From JBBROS01 sp963792675 (GTDB lineage: Bacteria > Pseudomonadota > Alphaproteobacteria > Acetobacterales > Acetobacteraceae): 64,000 nucleotides of DNA. Both the position numbers and the translations under genes were made by a program. Shown here one piece after another: positions 53,182 through 62,424 of the stretch; positions within the stretch are counted from its first letter, which is position 1; each line of letters begins with the position of its first letter. Location: contig CAWBWT010000002.1 of assembly GCA_963792675.1 (NCBI GenBank), forward strand, positions 1,860,001 through 1,924,000, given 5' to 3'. The notes under the pieces are model-generated. The model was not told where the DNA came from. It saw only the letters and a program-made list of their open reading frames with translations, and did not search any database.

Positions 53182-54870
53182 TCACGCCTCCAGCCCCTCC
53201 GCGCGCAGCAGGTCCACGACCGCCTGCTCCGGCACGTCGGGGCTGGTGAAGGCCTGGCCGATGCCGCGGGCGAGCACGAAGTGCAGCCGGCCGTCGCGCA
53301 TCTTCTTGTCGCGCTTCATGTGGCCGATCAGCCGGGCGGCGGAGAAGCGGCGGTTGAGCATGCCGGGCTCGGACGGCAGGCCGACCGCCTCCAAATGCGC
53401 GGCTACCCGCGCGGCGTCCTCGGGCGTGCAATGGCCGAGCCGCTCGGACAGCCGGAAGGCCAGGCCGAGCCCGACGGCGACCGCCTCGCCATGCAGCAGG
53501 CCACCGCCGTAGCCGATCTCGGCCTCGAACGCATGGGCGAAGGTGTGGCCTAGGTTCAGCAGGGCGCGGCCGTCATTCGGCTTGTCCTCGCGCTCATCGT
53601 CCCCCACCACCGACGCCTTGAAGGCGCAGGCTCGCAGCACCGCCTCGGCGCGCGCGTCGTGGTCCCCGGCGATCAGCGCCGCCGCGTTCGCCTCGCACCA
53701 CTCGAAGAAAGCGGCGTCGCCGATCAGCCCCGCCTTGGCCACCTCGGCGTAGCCGGCGCGCAGCTCGCGCGGCGCCAGCGTGCCGAGCACGCCGGTATCG
53801 GCCAGCACCATGCGCGGCTGATGGAAGGCGCCGAGCAGGTTCTTGCCATGCACGGTGTTGATCCCGGTCTTGCCGCCGACGCTGCTGTCCACCTGGCTCA
53901 GCAGGGTGGTCGGAACCTGGATGAACGGCAGCCCGCGCAAGGTGACGGCGGCGGCGAACCCGGCCAGGTCGCCGACCACGCCGCCGCCGAGCGCCACCAC
54001 CGCGGTGCGCCGCTCGACGCCGAGGTCCAGCAGGGCGGACGTCAGGCCGGTGAACCCGTCCAGGCTTTTGGACGCTTCGCCGGGTGCGACCACGACGGTA
54101 TCGGTGCGCACCCCGGTCTGCGCCAGGCCGTCGAGCAGCGCCGGCAAATGCAGGGCGGCCACGGTCTCGTCCGTCACCACCACCGCCCGCTTCTGCGGCA
54201 GCACCGGCGCCAGCAGCGCGCCGGCGCGGGCCAGCAGGTTGTCGCCGACCACCACGTCGTAGGCGGTGCTGCTGAGCGTTACCGCCAGGCGCCGCGGCGG
54301 ATGCCACCCGTGGAGCGCGTCCAGCACCTTCGCCGTGGTGTGGTCGGGCGACTCGTCGCCGCAATCAACGACCAAGTCGGCCTCGGCGTAGGTCGGGTGC
54401 CGCCGCTCCATCAGCCCGGCCAGGATCTCCGCCGGGTCCCCATCCTGCAGCAGCGGCCGGTTGTTGCGGGTCGAGACCCGGCGCACCAGCGTCGGCAGCC
54501 GCACCCGCAGCCACACCGAGACGCCGTCGGCGCGGATCGCGTCCCGGGTCTGCGGGTCCATGAAGGCGCCGCCCCCGGTCGCCAGCACCAGCGGGTCGCC
54601 GGCCAGCAAGCGGCGGATCACCCGGCGCTCGCCGTCGCGGAAATCGCGCTCGCCGTAGCGGTTGAACAGCTCGGGGATGGTGCAGCCGGCGGCCAGCTCG
54701 ATCTCGGCGTCGGCGTCGCGGAACGGCAGGCCGAGCCGGGCGGCGAGGCGGCGGCCGATGCTGGTCTTGCCGGCGCCCATCAGGCCGATCAGCACCAGGC
54801 TGCGGCCCTGCAGCGCCGGCGGCAGCTCCGACGCGGCCGCAGTGCGCAGGGCTGCGATGTTGCGTGTCAT
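53182..54870 (-). CDS. aroKB: Fused shikimate kinase / 3-dehydroquinate synthase
   Basis: This 562-residue protein has two enzymes of the shikimate pathway. The N-terminal AroK (about 1-185) has VLIGLMGAGKTSIGRRLAARLG (P-loop), FRDADAEIE and LATGGGAFM. The C-terminal AroB (about 195-562) has VVAPGEASKSL, VVALGGGVVGDLAGFAAA, QVPTTLLSQVDSSVGGKTGIN, GYAEVAKAGLIGD and LNLGHTFAHAFE (zinc His). The two reactions are not consecutive. It is divergent from a small membrane protein gene, then xerD. Confidence 0.96.
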   Translation of the reverse strand: MTRNIAALRTAAASELPPALQGRSLVLIGLMGAGKTSIGRRLAARLGLPFRDADAEIELAAGCTIPELFNRYGERDFRDGERRVIRRLLAGDPLVLATGGGAFMDPQTRDAIRADGVSVWLRVRLPTLVRRVSTRNNRPLLQDGDPAEILAGLMERRHPTYAEADLVVDCGDESPDHTTAKVLDALHGWHPPRRLAVTLSSTAYDVVVGDNLLARAGALLAPVLPQKRAVVVTDETVAALHLPALLDGLAQTGVRTDTVVVAPGEASKSLDGFTGLTSALLDLGVERRTAVVALGGGVVGDLAGFAAAVTLRGLPFIQVPTTLLSQVDSSVGGKTGINTVHGKNLLGAFHQPRMVLADTGVLGTLAPRELRAGYAEVAKAGLIGDAAFFEWCEANAAALIAGDHDARAEAVLRACAFKASVVGDDEREDKPNDGRALLNLGHTFAHAFEAEIGYGGGLLHGEAVAVGLGLAFRLSERLGHCTPEDAARVAAHLEAVGLPSEPGMLNRRFSAARLIGHMKRDKKMRDGRLHFVLARGIGQAFTSPDVPEQAVVDLLRAEGLEA

Positions 54871-54918
54871 GATGCACAAGGCTAGCACAGGCACGGACGT
54901 GTCGGCCAAGGGTGGTGG

Positions 54919-55062
54919 ATGAATCGAGTCGTGTTCGCCGTGGTCGGGGCGGTGCTGTTGCTGGGCGTGATCGGCCTGGTGGTGCTGGGCGCGTTCCCGC
55001 CGCATCCGCGGACCGAACAGGTGCAGCGCGTGCTGCCGAACGATCAGTTCCAGCCGAAGTAG
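54919..55062 (+). CDS. Small single-pass membrane protein
   Basis: This 47-residue protein has one helix, VVFAVVGAVLLLGVIGLVVLGAF at 4-26, and a short polar tail: PPHPRTEQVQRVLPNDQFQPK. It is followed by xerD after five bases. The tight spacing and clean composition support a real gene. No function is recognised. Confidence 0.7.
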   Translation: MNRVVFAVVGAVLLLGVIGLVVLGAFPPHPRTEQVQRVLPNDQFQPK

Positions 55063-55067
55063 CGCCA

Positions 55068-55961
55068 ATGGATCGCCACGAGGACGCGTTTCTCGAGATG
55101 CTGGCGGCTGAGCGCGGCGCGGCGCGGAACACCATCGCCGCCTATACCGCCGACCTCGCCGAGGCCGCCGCCTTTCTGCGCGGCCGCGGCGTGGCGCCGG
55201 CCGAGGCCACGAGCGAGCAGCTGCGGGCCTATCTCGGCAGCCTTGCCGCGTCCGTCTCCGCCCGCACCGCGGCGCGGCGGCTGTCCTGCCTGCGCGGCTT
55301 CTACCGTTACCTCGCGCGTGAGGGCGTGCGGCGCGACGACCCGAGCCTGCTGCTCGATGCGCCGCGCTTGCCCATCACGCTGCCGCGCAACCTGCTCGAG
55401 GCCGAGGTCGAGCAGCTGATCGCCGCCGCGGCCGCCTATCCGCCGCCGCAGGGCGTGGTGGCGCGCGCGGCGCTCGAGCTGCTGTATGCGACCGGCCTGC
55501 GCGTGTCGGAGCTGCTGTCGCTGCAACGGGCTTCGCTGACGGCGCGGTCGGAGGTGCTGATCGTGCGCGGCAAGGGCGGGCGGGAGCGGATGGTGCTGGT
55601 GTCGCGTGCGGCGAAGGACGCCGTGGCGGCGCTGCTCGCCGCCGCCCCGGCCAGCCGTTACGTGTTCGCCGGCCGCGACCCGCGCCAGGCCATGACCCGG
55701 CAAGGCCTGGCCCTGCTGCTCAAGCAAGTGGCGCTGGCGGCCGGGCTCGATCCGGCGCGGGTCAGCCCGCACGTGCTGCGCCACAGCTTCGCCAGCCACA
55801 TGCTGGCCCGCGGCGCCGACCTGCGCAGCCTGCAGACCCTGCTCGGCCACGCCGACATCGCGACGACGCAGATCTACACCCACGTGCTGCACGAGCGGCT
55901 GGCCGAGCTGGTGGCGCTGCATCACCCGCTGGCAAAGGTGAAGGCGCAGGCCGCGGATTGA
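55068..55961 (+). CDS. xerD: Site-specific tyrosine recombinase XerD
   Basis: XerD resolves chromosome dimers at dif together with XerC. The 297-residue protein has an N-terminal SAM-like core-binding domain (EDAFLEMLAAERGAARNTIAAYTADL) and a catalytic domain. The catalytic set is Arg in LLYATGLRVSELLSL, Lys in VRGKGGRERMV, HVLRHSFASHMLARGADLR, LGHADIATTQIYTHV and the Tyr nucleophile in IYTHV. XerD is preferred over XerC by overall pattern only. Confidence 0.93.
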   Translation: MDRHEDAFLEMLAAERGAARNTIAAYTADLAEAAAFLRGRGVAPAEATSEQLRAYLGSLAASVSARTAARRLSCLRGFYRYLAREGVRRDDPSLLLDAPRLPITLPRNLLEAEVEQLIAAAAAYPPPQGVVARAALELLYATGLRVSELLSLQRASLTARSEVLIVRGKGGRERMVLVSRAAKDAVAALLAAAPASRYVFAGRDPRQAMTRQGLALLLKQVALAAGLDPARVSPHVLRHSFASHMLARGADLRSLQTLLGHADIATTQIYTHVLHERLAELVALHHPLAKVKAQAAD

Positions 55962-56037
55962 CGCGCCGGTGAGGCCCGGCCCGGCAAATGGCGGCCGCGG
56001 TGTTTCACTCGCGACGATTGCAGGCTAGACCCGGCCG

Positions 56038-56988
56038 ATGCGCCATTTCCTCGACTTTGAGCGGCCCGTGGCCGAGCTGGAAAGCAAGATCGAAGAACTC
56101 AGGGCGATGGGCGGCATCGACATCGAGACCGAGGTCCTGCAGCTCGAGGAAAAAGTCGAGAGCCAAATCCGGCAGGTCTACGGCAAGCTGACGCCGTGGC
56201 AGAAGACGCAGGTGGCGCGGCACCCGGAACGGCCCAAGGCGCTGGCCTATGTCGCGGCGCTGATCACGGAATGGACGCCGCTCGCGGGCGACCGGGCGTT
56301 TGCCGACGACGCCGCCGTCATCGGCGGGCTCGGGCGTTTCCGCGGCCGGCCGGTGGTGGTGCTGGGCACCGAGCGCGGCACCGATACGGAGAGCCGGGTC
56401 GCCCAGAATTTCGGCATGGCCAGGCCCGAGGGCTACCGCAAGGCGCGGCGGCTGATCGAGCTGGCCGGGCGGTTCGGCCTGCCGCTGCTGAGCTTCGTCG
56501 ATACGGCCGGCGCCTTTCCCGGCATCGACGCCGAAGCGCGCGGCCAAGCCGAGGCGATCGCCCGCTCCATCGAGGCCTGCCTCGAGGCGCCGGTGCCGCT
56601 CGTCGCCACCATCATCGGCGAGGGCGGCTCCGGCGGCGCCATCGCGCTGGCGGCCGGCGACCGGGTGCTGATGCTGGAGCATTCCGTCTATTCGGTGATC
56701 TCGCCCGAGGGCTGCGCCAGCATCTTGTGGCGCGACGCCGCGCAGGCCTCGGTCGCAGCCGAATCGCTGCGGCTGACGGCGCAGGACCTGCGCACCCTGG
56801 GTCTCGTGGACCGCGTGGTGCCGGAGCCGCTCGGCGGCGCCCACCGCATGCCGGCCGTGGCGGTCGAGACCGTGGGCGACGCCATCGAGGCTGCCTTGGC
56901 GCCGTTGCTGGACCTCACGCCGGCGGCGCTGCTCGATGCCAGGCGGGAGAAGTTCCTTGCCATGGGGCGAGACGCGGCGGCGCTGTGA
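56038..56988 (+). CDS. accA: Acetyl-CoA carboxylase carboxyltransferase subunit alpha
   Basis: AccA transfers the carboxyl group from biotin to acetyl-CoA, the first step of fatty-acid synthesis. The 316-residue protein starts with FLDFERPVAELESKIEEL and has GRPVVVLGTERG, NFGMARPEGYRKARRLIELA, SFVDTAGAFPGIDAEARGQAEAIARSI and GEGGSGGAIALAAGDRVLMLEHSVYSVISPEGCASILW, all diagnostic. The normal partner AccD is elsewhere. Confidence 0.97.
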   Translation: MRHFLDFERPVAELESKIEELRAMGGIDIETEVLQLEEKVESQIRQVYGKLTPWQKTQVARHPERPKALAYVAALITEWTPLAGDRAFADDAAVIGGLGRFRGRPVVVLGTERGTDTESRVAQNFGMARPEGYRKARRLIELAGRFGLPLLSFVDTAGAFPGIDAEARGQAEAIARSIEACLEAPVPLVATIIGEGGSGGAIALAAGDRVLMLEHSVYSVISPEGCASILWRDAAQASVAAESLRLTAQDLRTLGLVDRVVPEPLGGAHRMPAVAVETVGDAIEAALAPLLDLTPAALLDARREKFLAMGRDAAAL

Positions 56989-57053
56989 GGCAATCCGCGC
57001 CGTGATGGCAGGCGTATTGCAATGCCGACCACCCGCACCCGGAACCGATCCCT

Positions 57054-58550
57054 ATGCCGCCTGACCATTCCGTGCCGATCGTTGCCGCCGCCGCGCCGGT
57101 GAGCCGCGGCCGGTTCTTCACCGTGTTCCCGTCGATCGTGCTGCCGATGTTCCTGGCCTCGATCGACACCACGATCGTCGCGACCGCGCTGCCCGATATC
57201 GCGGCATCGCTCGGCGACGTGGAGCGGATTTCCTGGGTGGTCGTGTCCTATCTGATGGCGACCACCATCGCGGCGGCCGTTTACGGCCGGCTCGGCGATG
57301 CGCTCGGGCGCAAGCGGCTGCTGCTGGTGTCGCTCGGCGTGTTCATCGTCGCTTCGATCCTGTGCGCGGTGTCGCCGACCTTGCTGTTTCTGGTCGGCGC
57401 GCGGGTGCTGCAGGGCATTGGCGGCGGCGGGCTGATGACCTTGTCGCAGGCGCTGGTGGGCGAGGTGGTGCCGGGGCGGGAGCGGGGCAAGTACCAGGGC
57501 TATCTGGCCTCGGTGTTCATGGTGTCGAGCACGTTCGGGCCGGTGGCCGGCGGCTGGCTGACGCAGCATTTCGGCTGGGCCTCGGTATTCTGGGTCAATG
57601 TGCCGGTCGGCCTCGTGGCGGCGGCGCTCGCGGTCCGCTTGCCGGCGCGGCCCGGCACCGGCGGGCGGCGGTTCGACTGGCTGGGGCTTGGCCTGTTCAC
57701 CGGCTTCGTGGTGCCGTTGCTGCTGGCGCTTGAGCAGGCGCAGCGTATCTCGATGGCGGCGTTGCCGGGCATCCTGCTTTGGGCCGGTGTCGCCGGCCTG
57801 GCGCTATGGCTGCTGCTGCGGCAGGAGCGGCGGTCGAGCTATCCGCTGATCCCCATCAACCTGCTGCGGCAAGCCTCGATCTGGCGCGCCGACGCGATGG
57901 GGGCCTGCGTCGGCGCGACGATCGTCGGCAGCGTCACGTTCATGCCGATCTACCTGCAGGTGGTGCGGGGCGCCGATCCGGCCCGGGTCGGGCTACTGAT
58001 GCTGCCGCTGACGGCCGGGATCGCGGTCGGCTCGCTGATCACCGGCAAGCTCATCAGCAAGACGGGACGGACAGCCGTGTTCCCCTCGTTCGGGCAGGCG
58101 AGCGTGACGGCCTGCCTGCTGTTCCTGGCGCTCGGCGCGTCCTGGCTGCCGACGGACCGGTTGCCGTGGCTGTTCCTGCTGCTGTCGATGTCGATTGGCA
58201 CGACCATGCCGGTGGTGCAGATCACGGTGCAGACGGTGGCCGGGTCGAAGAACCTGGGCGCCGCCTCGGCCTCCGTGCAGTTCACCCGCTCCATCGGCGC
58301 GGCGCTCGGCACGGCCTTGGTCGGCGCGGTGCTGTTCGCGGTGCTGTCGCTGCGGAGCCCCGAGACCGCCCGGCTGTTCGCCGACGTGGTAGAGCGCGGG
58401 CCGTCGGTCTTGGCGGGAATGCCGCTCGGCACCCGGGTCGGCCTTGGCATCGAGATCGCCGGGGCGTTCCGGGCGGCGTTCCTGACGATCGCCTGCTTCA
58501 GTGCGGCAGCGATGCTGCTGGCATGGACCTTGCCGGTGCGGCGGATCTGA
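57054..58550 (+). CDS. MFS efflux transporter, DHA2 (EmrB/QacA) family, 14 helices
   Basis: This 498-residue drug/proton antiporter has about 14 helices. LASIDTTIVATALPDIAASLGDVERISWVV is the DHA2 motif D1 region, GRLGDALGRKRLLLVSLG is motif A, and GGGLMTLSQALVGEVVPGRERGKYQGYLASVFMVSSTFGPVAGG is motif C. It likely exports lipophilic toxic compounds. No EmrA-like membrane-fusion gene is adjacent and no regulator is seen. It converges on the cysJI operon end. Confidence 0.92.
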   Translation: MPPDHSVPIVAAAAPVSRGRFFTVFPSIVLPMFLASIDTTIVATALPDIAASLGDVERISWVVVSYLMATTIAAAVYGRLGDALGRKRLLLVSLGVFIVASILCAVSPTLLFLVGARVLQGIGGGGLMTLSQALVGEVVPGRERGKYQGYLASVFMVSSTFGPVAGGWLTQHFGWASVFWVNVPVGLVAAALAVRLPARPGTGGRRFDWLGLGLFTGFVVPLLLALEQAQRISMAALPGILLWAGVAGLALWLLLRQERRSSYPLIPINLLRQASIWRADAMGACVGATIVGSVTFMPIYLQVVRGADPARVGLLMLPLTAGIAVGSLITGKLISKTGRTAVFPSFGQASVTACLLFLALGASWLPTDRLPWLFLLLSMSIGTTMPVVQITVQTVAGSKNLGAASASVQFTRSIGAALGTALVGAVLFAVLSLRSPETARLFADVVERGPSVLAGMPLGTRVGLGIEIAGAFRAAFLTIACFSAAAMLLAWTLPVRRI

Positions 58551-58569
58551 TCACCCGCCGCGCCGAACG

Positions 58570-58770
58570 CTACAGGACGAGGCCGAACAACTCGCAGGCG
58601 GCGACGATCGCTACCACGATGCCGAGGACCTGGGTCGCCGACAGCCCCCACTCGCGATCCGGCAGGGTGTCCGGCCCGCTCCGGCCCGGATCCGGCGCGG
58701 TGTTCGAAACGCTCGGGCGTCCGGCGTCGGAGGGCTGGAACGCGAACACGGCGGCACTGCGAATGCTCAT
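58570..58770 (-). CDS. Small membrane protein downstream of cysI
   Basis: This 66-residue protein has a polar N-terminal half and a C-terminal helix, ATQVLGIVVAIVAACELFGLVL. Its ATG overlaps the cysI stop (ATGA), so it is translated with sulfite reductase. It may tether or stabilise the enzyme; I know of no named family. Confidence 0.68.
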   Translation of the reverse strand: MSIRSAAVFAFQPSDAGRPSVSNTAPDPGRSGPDTLPDREWGLSATQVLGIVVAIVAACELFGLVL

Positions 58771-60473
58771 GCGGCGGCTCCTGTCAGGGCAGGGTCGAGA
58801 TCGAGGTGGAAGCGGTTGCCGGCGGTCGTCGCCTGCACGTGGCCGGCGCGGATGACCCAATCGCCGAAGGTCTCGGCGTCCGCGCGCTCCCGCGCATACT
58901 GATGCAGCAAGGGCGTCAGCGCCGCGACGATGCCGTCGTGGTCGAGATCGCGGCGATACAGCTTGTTCAGACGCGTGCCGTCATGGGCGGCGCCGAGGTA
59001 GAGGTTGTAGCGGCCCGGCCCGCGGCCCACGAGGCCGATCTCCGCGAGGTAGGGACGGGCGCAGCCGTTGGGGCAGCCGGTCATGCGCATGACGATGTTG
59101 GCGTCGGCAAGCCCGGTCTCGGCCAGCACGCCTTCGATCGCCGTCAGCAGGCTGGGCATGTAGCGCTCGCTTTCGGCCAAGGCGAGGCCGCAGGTCGGCA
59201 GCGCCGTGCAGGCGATCGCGGCTTGGCGCAGCACCGACGGCAGCGTGTCGAGCCCGTGCTCGGCCAGCAGCGCCTCGATCGCGGCGCGGTCCTGTACCCC
59301 GGCGAGCAGCATGTTCTGGTTCGCCGTGATGATGAACGAGCCCCGGTGCACGGCGGCGATCGCCTTCAGCCCGCTCATAACGCGGCGCTCGGCCGTGTCA
59401 TGGATGCGGCCATTCTCGATCCACATCCCGAAATGGTCGAGGCCGCCCGCCTGGTACCAGCCGAGCCGGTCGCCGGTGTGGGTGAACGTGGCCCCGCGGT
59501 GCGGCGCCAGCTCGAAGTCGAGCCGCGATTGCACGTCGGCGCGGAACGCCTCGAGCCCCATGCGCTCGACCGTGTATTTGAGCCGGGCGTTCTTGCGCAC
59601 GGCGCGGTTGCCGTGGTCGCGCTGGGTCATCAGGATCGCGGCCGCCGTGCGGACCGCCTGCTCCGGCGTCACGAAACCGAACCAGTCGGCGGTGCGGGGG
59701 AAGGTCTCCTCGTCGCCGTGGGTCATGCCCATGCCGCCGCCGACCGTCACGTCGTAGCCCTCTACGACGCCGTCCTTCGCATGGGCGATGAAGCCGATGT
59801 CGTGCGCGAACAAATCCACGTCGTTGTGCGGCGGCACGGCGACAACGATCTTGAACTTACGGGGCAGATAGGTGGGGCCGAACATCGGCTCCTCCTCGGC
59901 CGGGCCGCCGGCCACCAGCTCCTCGCCGACCCAGATCTCGTGCCAGGCGCGGGTCTTGGGCAGAAGGCCGTCGCTGAGGTCGCGCGCGAGCTGCAGCGCG
60001 GCCGTGTGCGCAGGGCCCTCGTAGGGGTTCACCGTCGCCATGACGTTGCGGTTCACGTCGCCGCAGGCGGCAATGGTGTCGAGCAGCGCCTCGTGCACGG
60101 CCTGCAGCGCCGGCCGCAGGTTGGACTTGATGATGCCGTGGAACTGGACCGTTTCGCGCGTCGTCAGCCGGATGGTGCCGTTGCCGCGCTCACGGGCGAT
60201 CTCGTGCAGCGGCAGCCATTGCGGCGGCGTGATCTCGCCGCCGGGGATGCGCAGCCGGGCCATGAAGCTGTAGGCCGGCTCCATCCGGGTGCGGCCGCGC
60301 TCGGGCCGCAGGTCGCGGTCGTCCTGCTGGTAGATGCCGTGGAACTTCGTCAGCTGGGTGTCGTCGTCGTCGATCGCGCCGGTCTGCGGCACGAGCAGGC
60401 CCTCGCCGATGCCGCCGCGCAGCATCCTGCTGCGGGCCTTGATGCCCTCGTTCTTGGAAAGCTGGTCAGCCAT
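58767..60473 (-). CDS. cysI: Sulfite reductase hemoprotein, beta subunit
   Basis: CysI reduces sulfite to sulfide with siroheme and a 4Fe-4S cluster. The 568-residue protein has TKFHGIYQQDDRDLRPERG, TRETVQFHGIIKSNLRPAL, CGDVNRNVMATVNP and GGGMGMTHGDEETFPR. The cluster cysteines lie in ALPTCGLALAESERYMP (with the Cys six residues earlier) and RMTGCPNGCARPYLAEIG. The start codon shares its first base with the cysJ stop (TGATG), giving tight coupling. Confidence 0.96.
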   Translation of the reverse strand: MADQLSKNEGIKARSRMLRGGIGEGLLVPQTGAIDDDDTQLTKFHGIYQQDDRDLRPERGRTRMEPAYSFMARLRIPGGEITPPQWLPLHEIARERGNGTIRLTTRETVQFHGIIKSNLRPALQAVHEALLDTIAACGDVNRNVMATVNPYEGPAHTAALQLARDLSDGLLPKTRAWHEIWVGEELVAGGPAEEEPMFGPTYLPRKFKIVVAVPPHNDVDLFAHDIGFIAHAKDGVVEGYDVTVGGGMGMTHGDEETFPRTADWFGFVTPEQAVRTAAAILMTQRDHGNRAVRKNARLKYTVERMGLEAFRADVQSRLDFELAPHRGATFTHTGDRLGWYQAGGLDHFGMWIENGRIHDTAERRVMSGLKAIAAVHRGSFIITANQNMLLAGVQDRAAIEALLAEHGLDTLPSVLRQAAIACTALPTCGLALAESERYMPSLLTAIEGVLAETGLADANIVMRMTGCPNGCARPYLAEIGLVGRGPGRYNLYLGAAHDGTRLNKLYRRDLDHDGIVAALTPLLHQYARERADAETFGDWVIRAGHVQATTAGNRFHLDLDPALTGAAA

Positions 60474-62242
60474 CAATACACGTCCAAAAGGTAGCGGCCC
60501 TGGCTGCGGAGCTGCGTCAGCTCGGCCTCGGCGCGCTCGTCGGAAAGGTTCGCCCCGCGGGCGATGACGGTGCGCAGCGCTGCGTGCACGTCCTTGGCCA
60601 TATGCGCCTGGTCGCCGCAGACGTAGATGCGGGCGCCGTCCTGCAGCCAGGCGTAGAGCTCGGCTGCGCGTTCGAGCATGCGGTGCTGGACGTAGATCTT
60701 GGCGTCCTGGTCGCGGGAGAAGGCGACGTCGAGCCGGCTGAGTACGCCGCGCTTCAGGTAGTCCTGCCATTCGAGCTGATACAGGAAGTCGTGCGTGTAG
60801 TGGCGGTCGCCGAAGAACAGCCAGGTCCGGCCCTTGGCGCCGCTCTCGTCGCGGTCCTGCATGAACGCGCGGAACGGCGCGACGCCGGTGCCCGGCCCGA
60901 CCATGATCAGCGGCACGTTGTCGTCCTCCGGCAGCCGGAAGTGCGGGTTCGGCTTCACGTAAACCGGCACCGTGTCGCCGACGGCGCGGCGGTCGGCGAT
61001 CCAGGTCGAGGCGACGCCGCCGCGTTCGCGGCCATGCGCGGTGTAGCGCACCGCGCCGACCAGCAGGTGCGCCTCGTCGGGCGACGGCGCGCTGGCTGCT
61101 GGCCACGGAATAGAGCCGCGGCGGCAGCGGCCGCAGCACCTGCAGCAGCTGGTCGGCTTCCAGCCGGACCGGATGGTCGTGCAGCAGGTCGATCACCTGG
61201 CGGCCCGTCGGTGTAGGCGGCCAGTGCGTCCTTGTCGGCGGCGAGCGCCATGAGACGCTTGGCGCCCGGTCGCCTCGGCGAGCTGCTGCACGAGGTGGCC
61301 GGTCAGCGTCGCGATGTCGTGCCGGCTGGTCAGCGCCTCATGCAGCGCGTCGTCGCCGGCGAGGCCGGCGGCGGCCAGCACCTGCTCGACCAGGCGCGGG
61401 TCGTTCTGCGGGACGATGCCGATGGCGTCGCCGGGCTGGTAGGTGATGCCGGAGCCGGCCAGGCTCAGCTCGACATGGAACGTCTGCTTGTCGGAGCGGC
61501 TGGAGTTGAGGTTCTGCAGCTCGGTGATCTCGGCGGCGAACGGGTTCGCCTTGCTGACCGGCTCGCCGCGGGCGCGCCGAAATCGACGTGGATGACGCTC
61601 GCCGGCGCCGGCCGCCGCGTCCTTGGTGTCGCGCAGCACGGGCAGGGTGGTGCCCAGCCAGGCAGCGGCAGGCGCCTCGTAGTCGAGGTCGCATTCCAGC
61701 AGCGGCGCCGCGCGGACGGCGCCCAGCGCTTCGAGCCGGGCGTCGATCTGCTTGCCGGTCTCGCAGAACTGCGCATAGGCGCGGTCGCCAAGGCCGAGCA
61801 CGGCAAAGCGCAGCCCCTCGAGCCGGGGCGCGGCCGGGTCCATCAGCTCGGCGAGGAAGCGGGTCGCCCGCTGCGGCGCCTCGCCCTCGCCCCAGGTGCT
61901 GGCGATCACCAGCAGCGTGCCGGCGCCGGCCAGCCCGGCGACCGTCGCGTCGGCGGCGTCGAGCGTCTTGGCGGCGAAGCCCAGGCGCCCGGCGTCGCGC
62001 TTGGCGCCCATCGCCAGCGCCTCGGAGTTGCCGCTCTCGGTCGCGAACAGGATCGTCAGCTTCTGCTTGGCCGCCGGCGGTGCGGCGGGGGCGACGGCCG
62101 GCGCATTGCCCGCCTCGAGCCCGGCGAGGAAGCCCGACAGCCAGGCGCGCTGGGTCGGCGTGGCGGGACCGATGACGCGGTTCAGTTGAGCGATGGCGTC
62201 GGGGGCGAAGGGGGCGTTGTCGGGCAGGCGAGCGGCGGTCAT
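60473..62242 (-). CDS. cysJ: Sulfite reductase flavoprotein, alpha subunit, several frameshifts
   Basis: CysJ passes electrons from NADPH through FAD and FMN to CysI. The flavodoxin domain has LTILFATESGNSEALAMGA and ASTWGEGEAPQRA. The FAD-binding part has LSLAGSGITYQPGDAIGIVPQND and PRLYSVASS. The NADPH part has LIMVGPGTGVAPFRAFMQ, WLFFGDRHYTHDFLYQ and RIYVCGDQAHMAKDVH. Frame changes lie near 61050-61100, 61200, 61250 and twice around 61570-61620. The last pair nearly cancel, restoring the frame after VIHVDFGAPA. Repaired length is ~590 residues, normal for CysJ. Errors are the likeliest cause, as cysI is intact. Confidence 0.9.
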
Positions 62243-62424
62243 GCGAGGTCCCAGCAGTCAGGACCGTAGATAGAATGCGGCTGCCGAGCCCGGGCAAGGG
62301 AGCGGGGGCAGTTTGGAGGCCCGTGCTCCGGACACGCGACTGAACGGAGAGTTTCTCTCCCAGTCTCCCGTTGTGGAGAGGATCTGTCTCACCCGCCGAG
62401 GCTGCGTTTCGCGGCGCGAAACGA

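Noticed and set aside
58806..60494. A 562-codon open frame on the plus strand opposite cysI
   Set aside because: Shadow of cysI; the cysI frame contains every expected cluster and heme motif, the opposite frame none.
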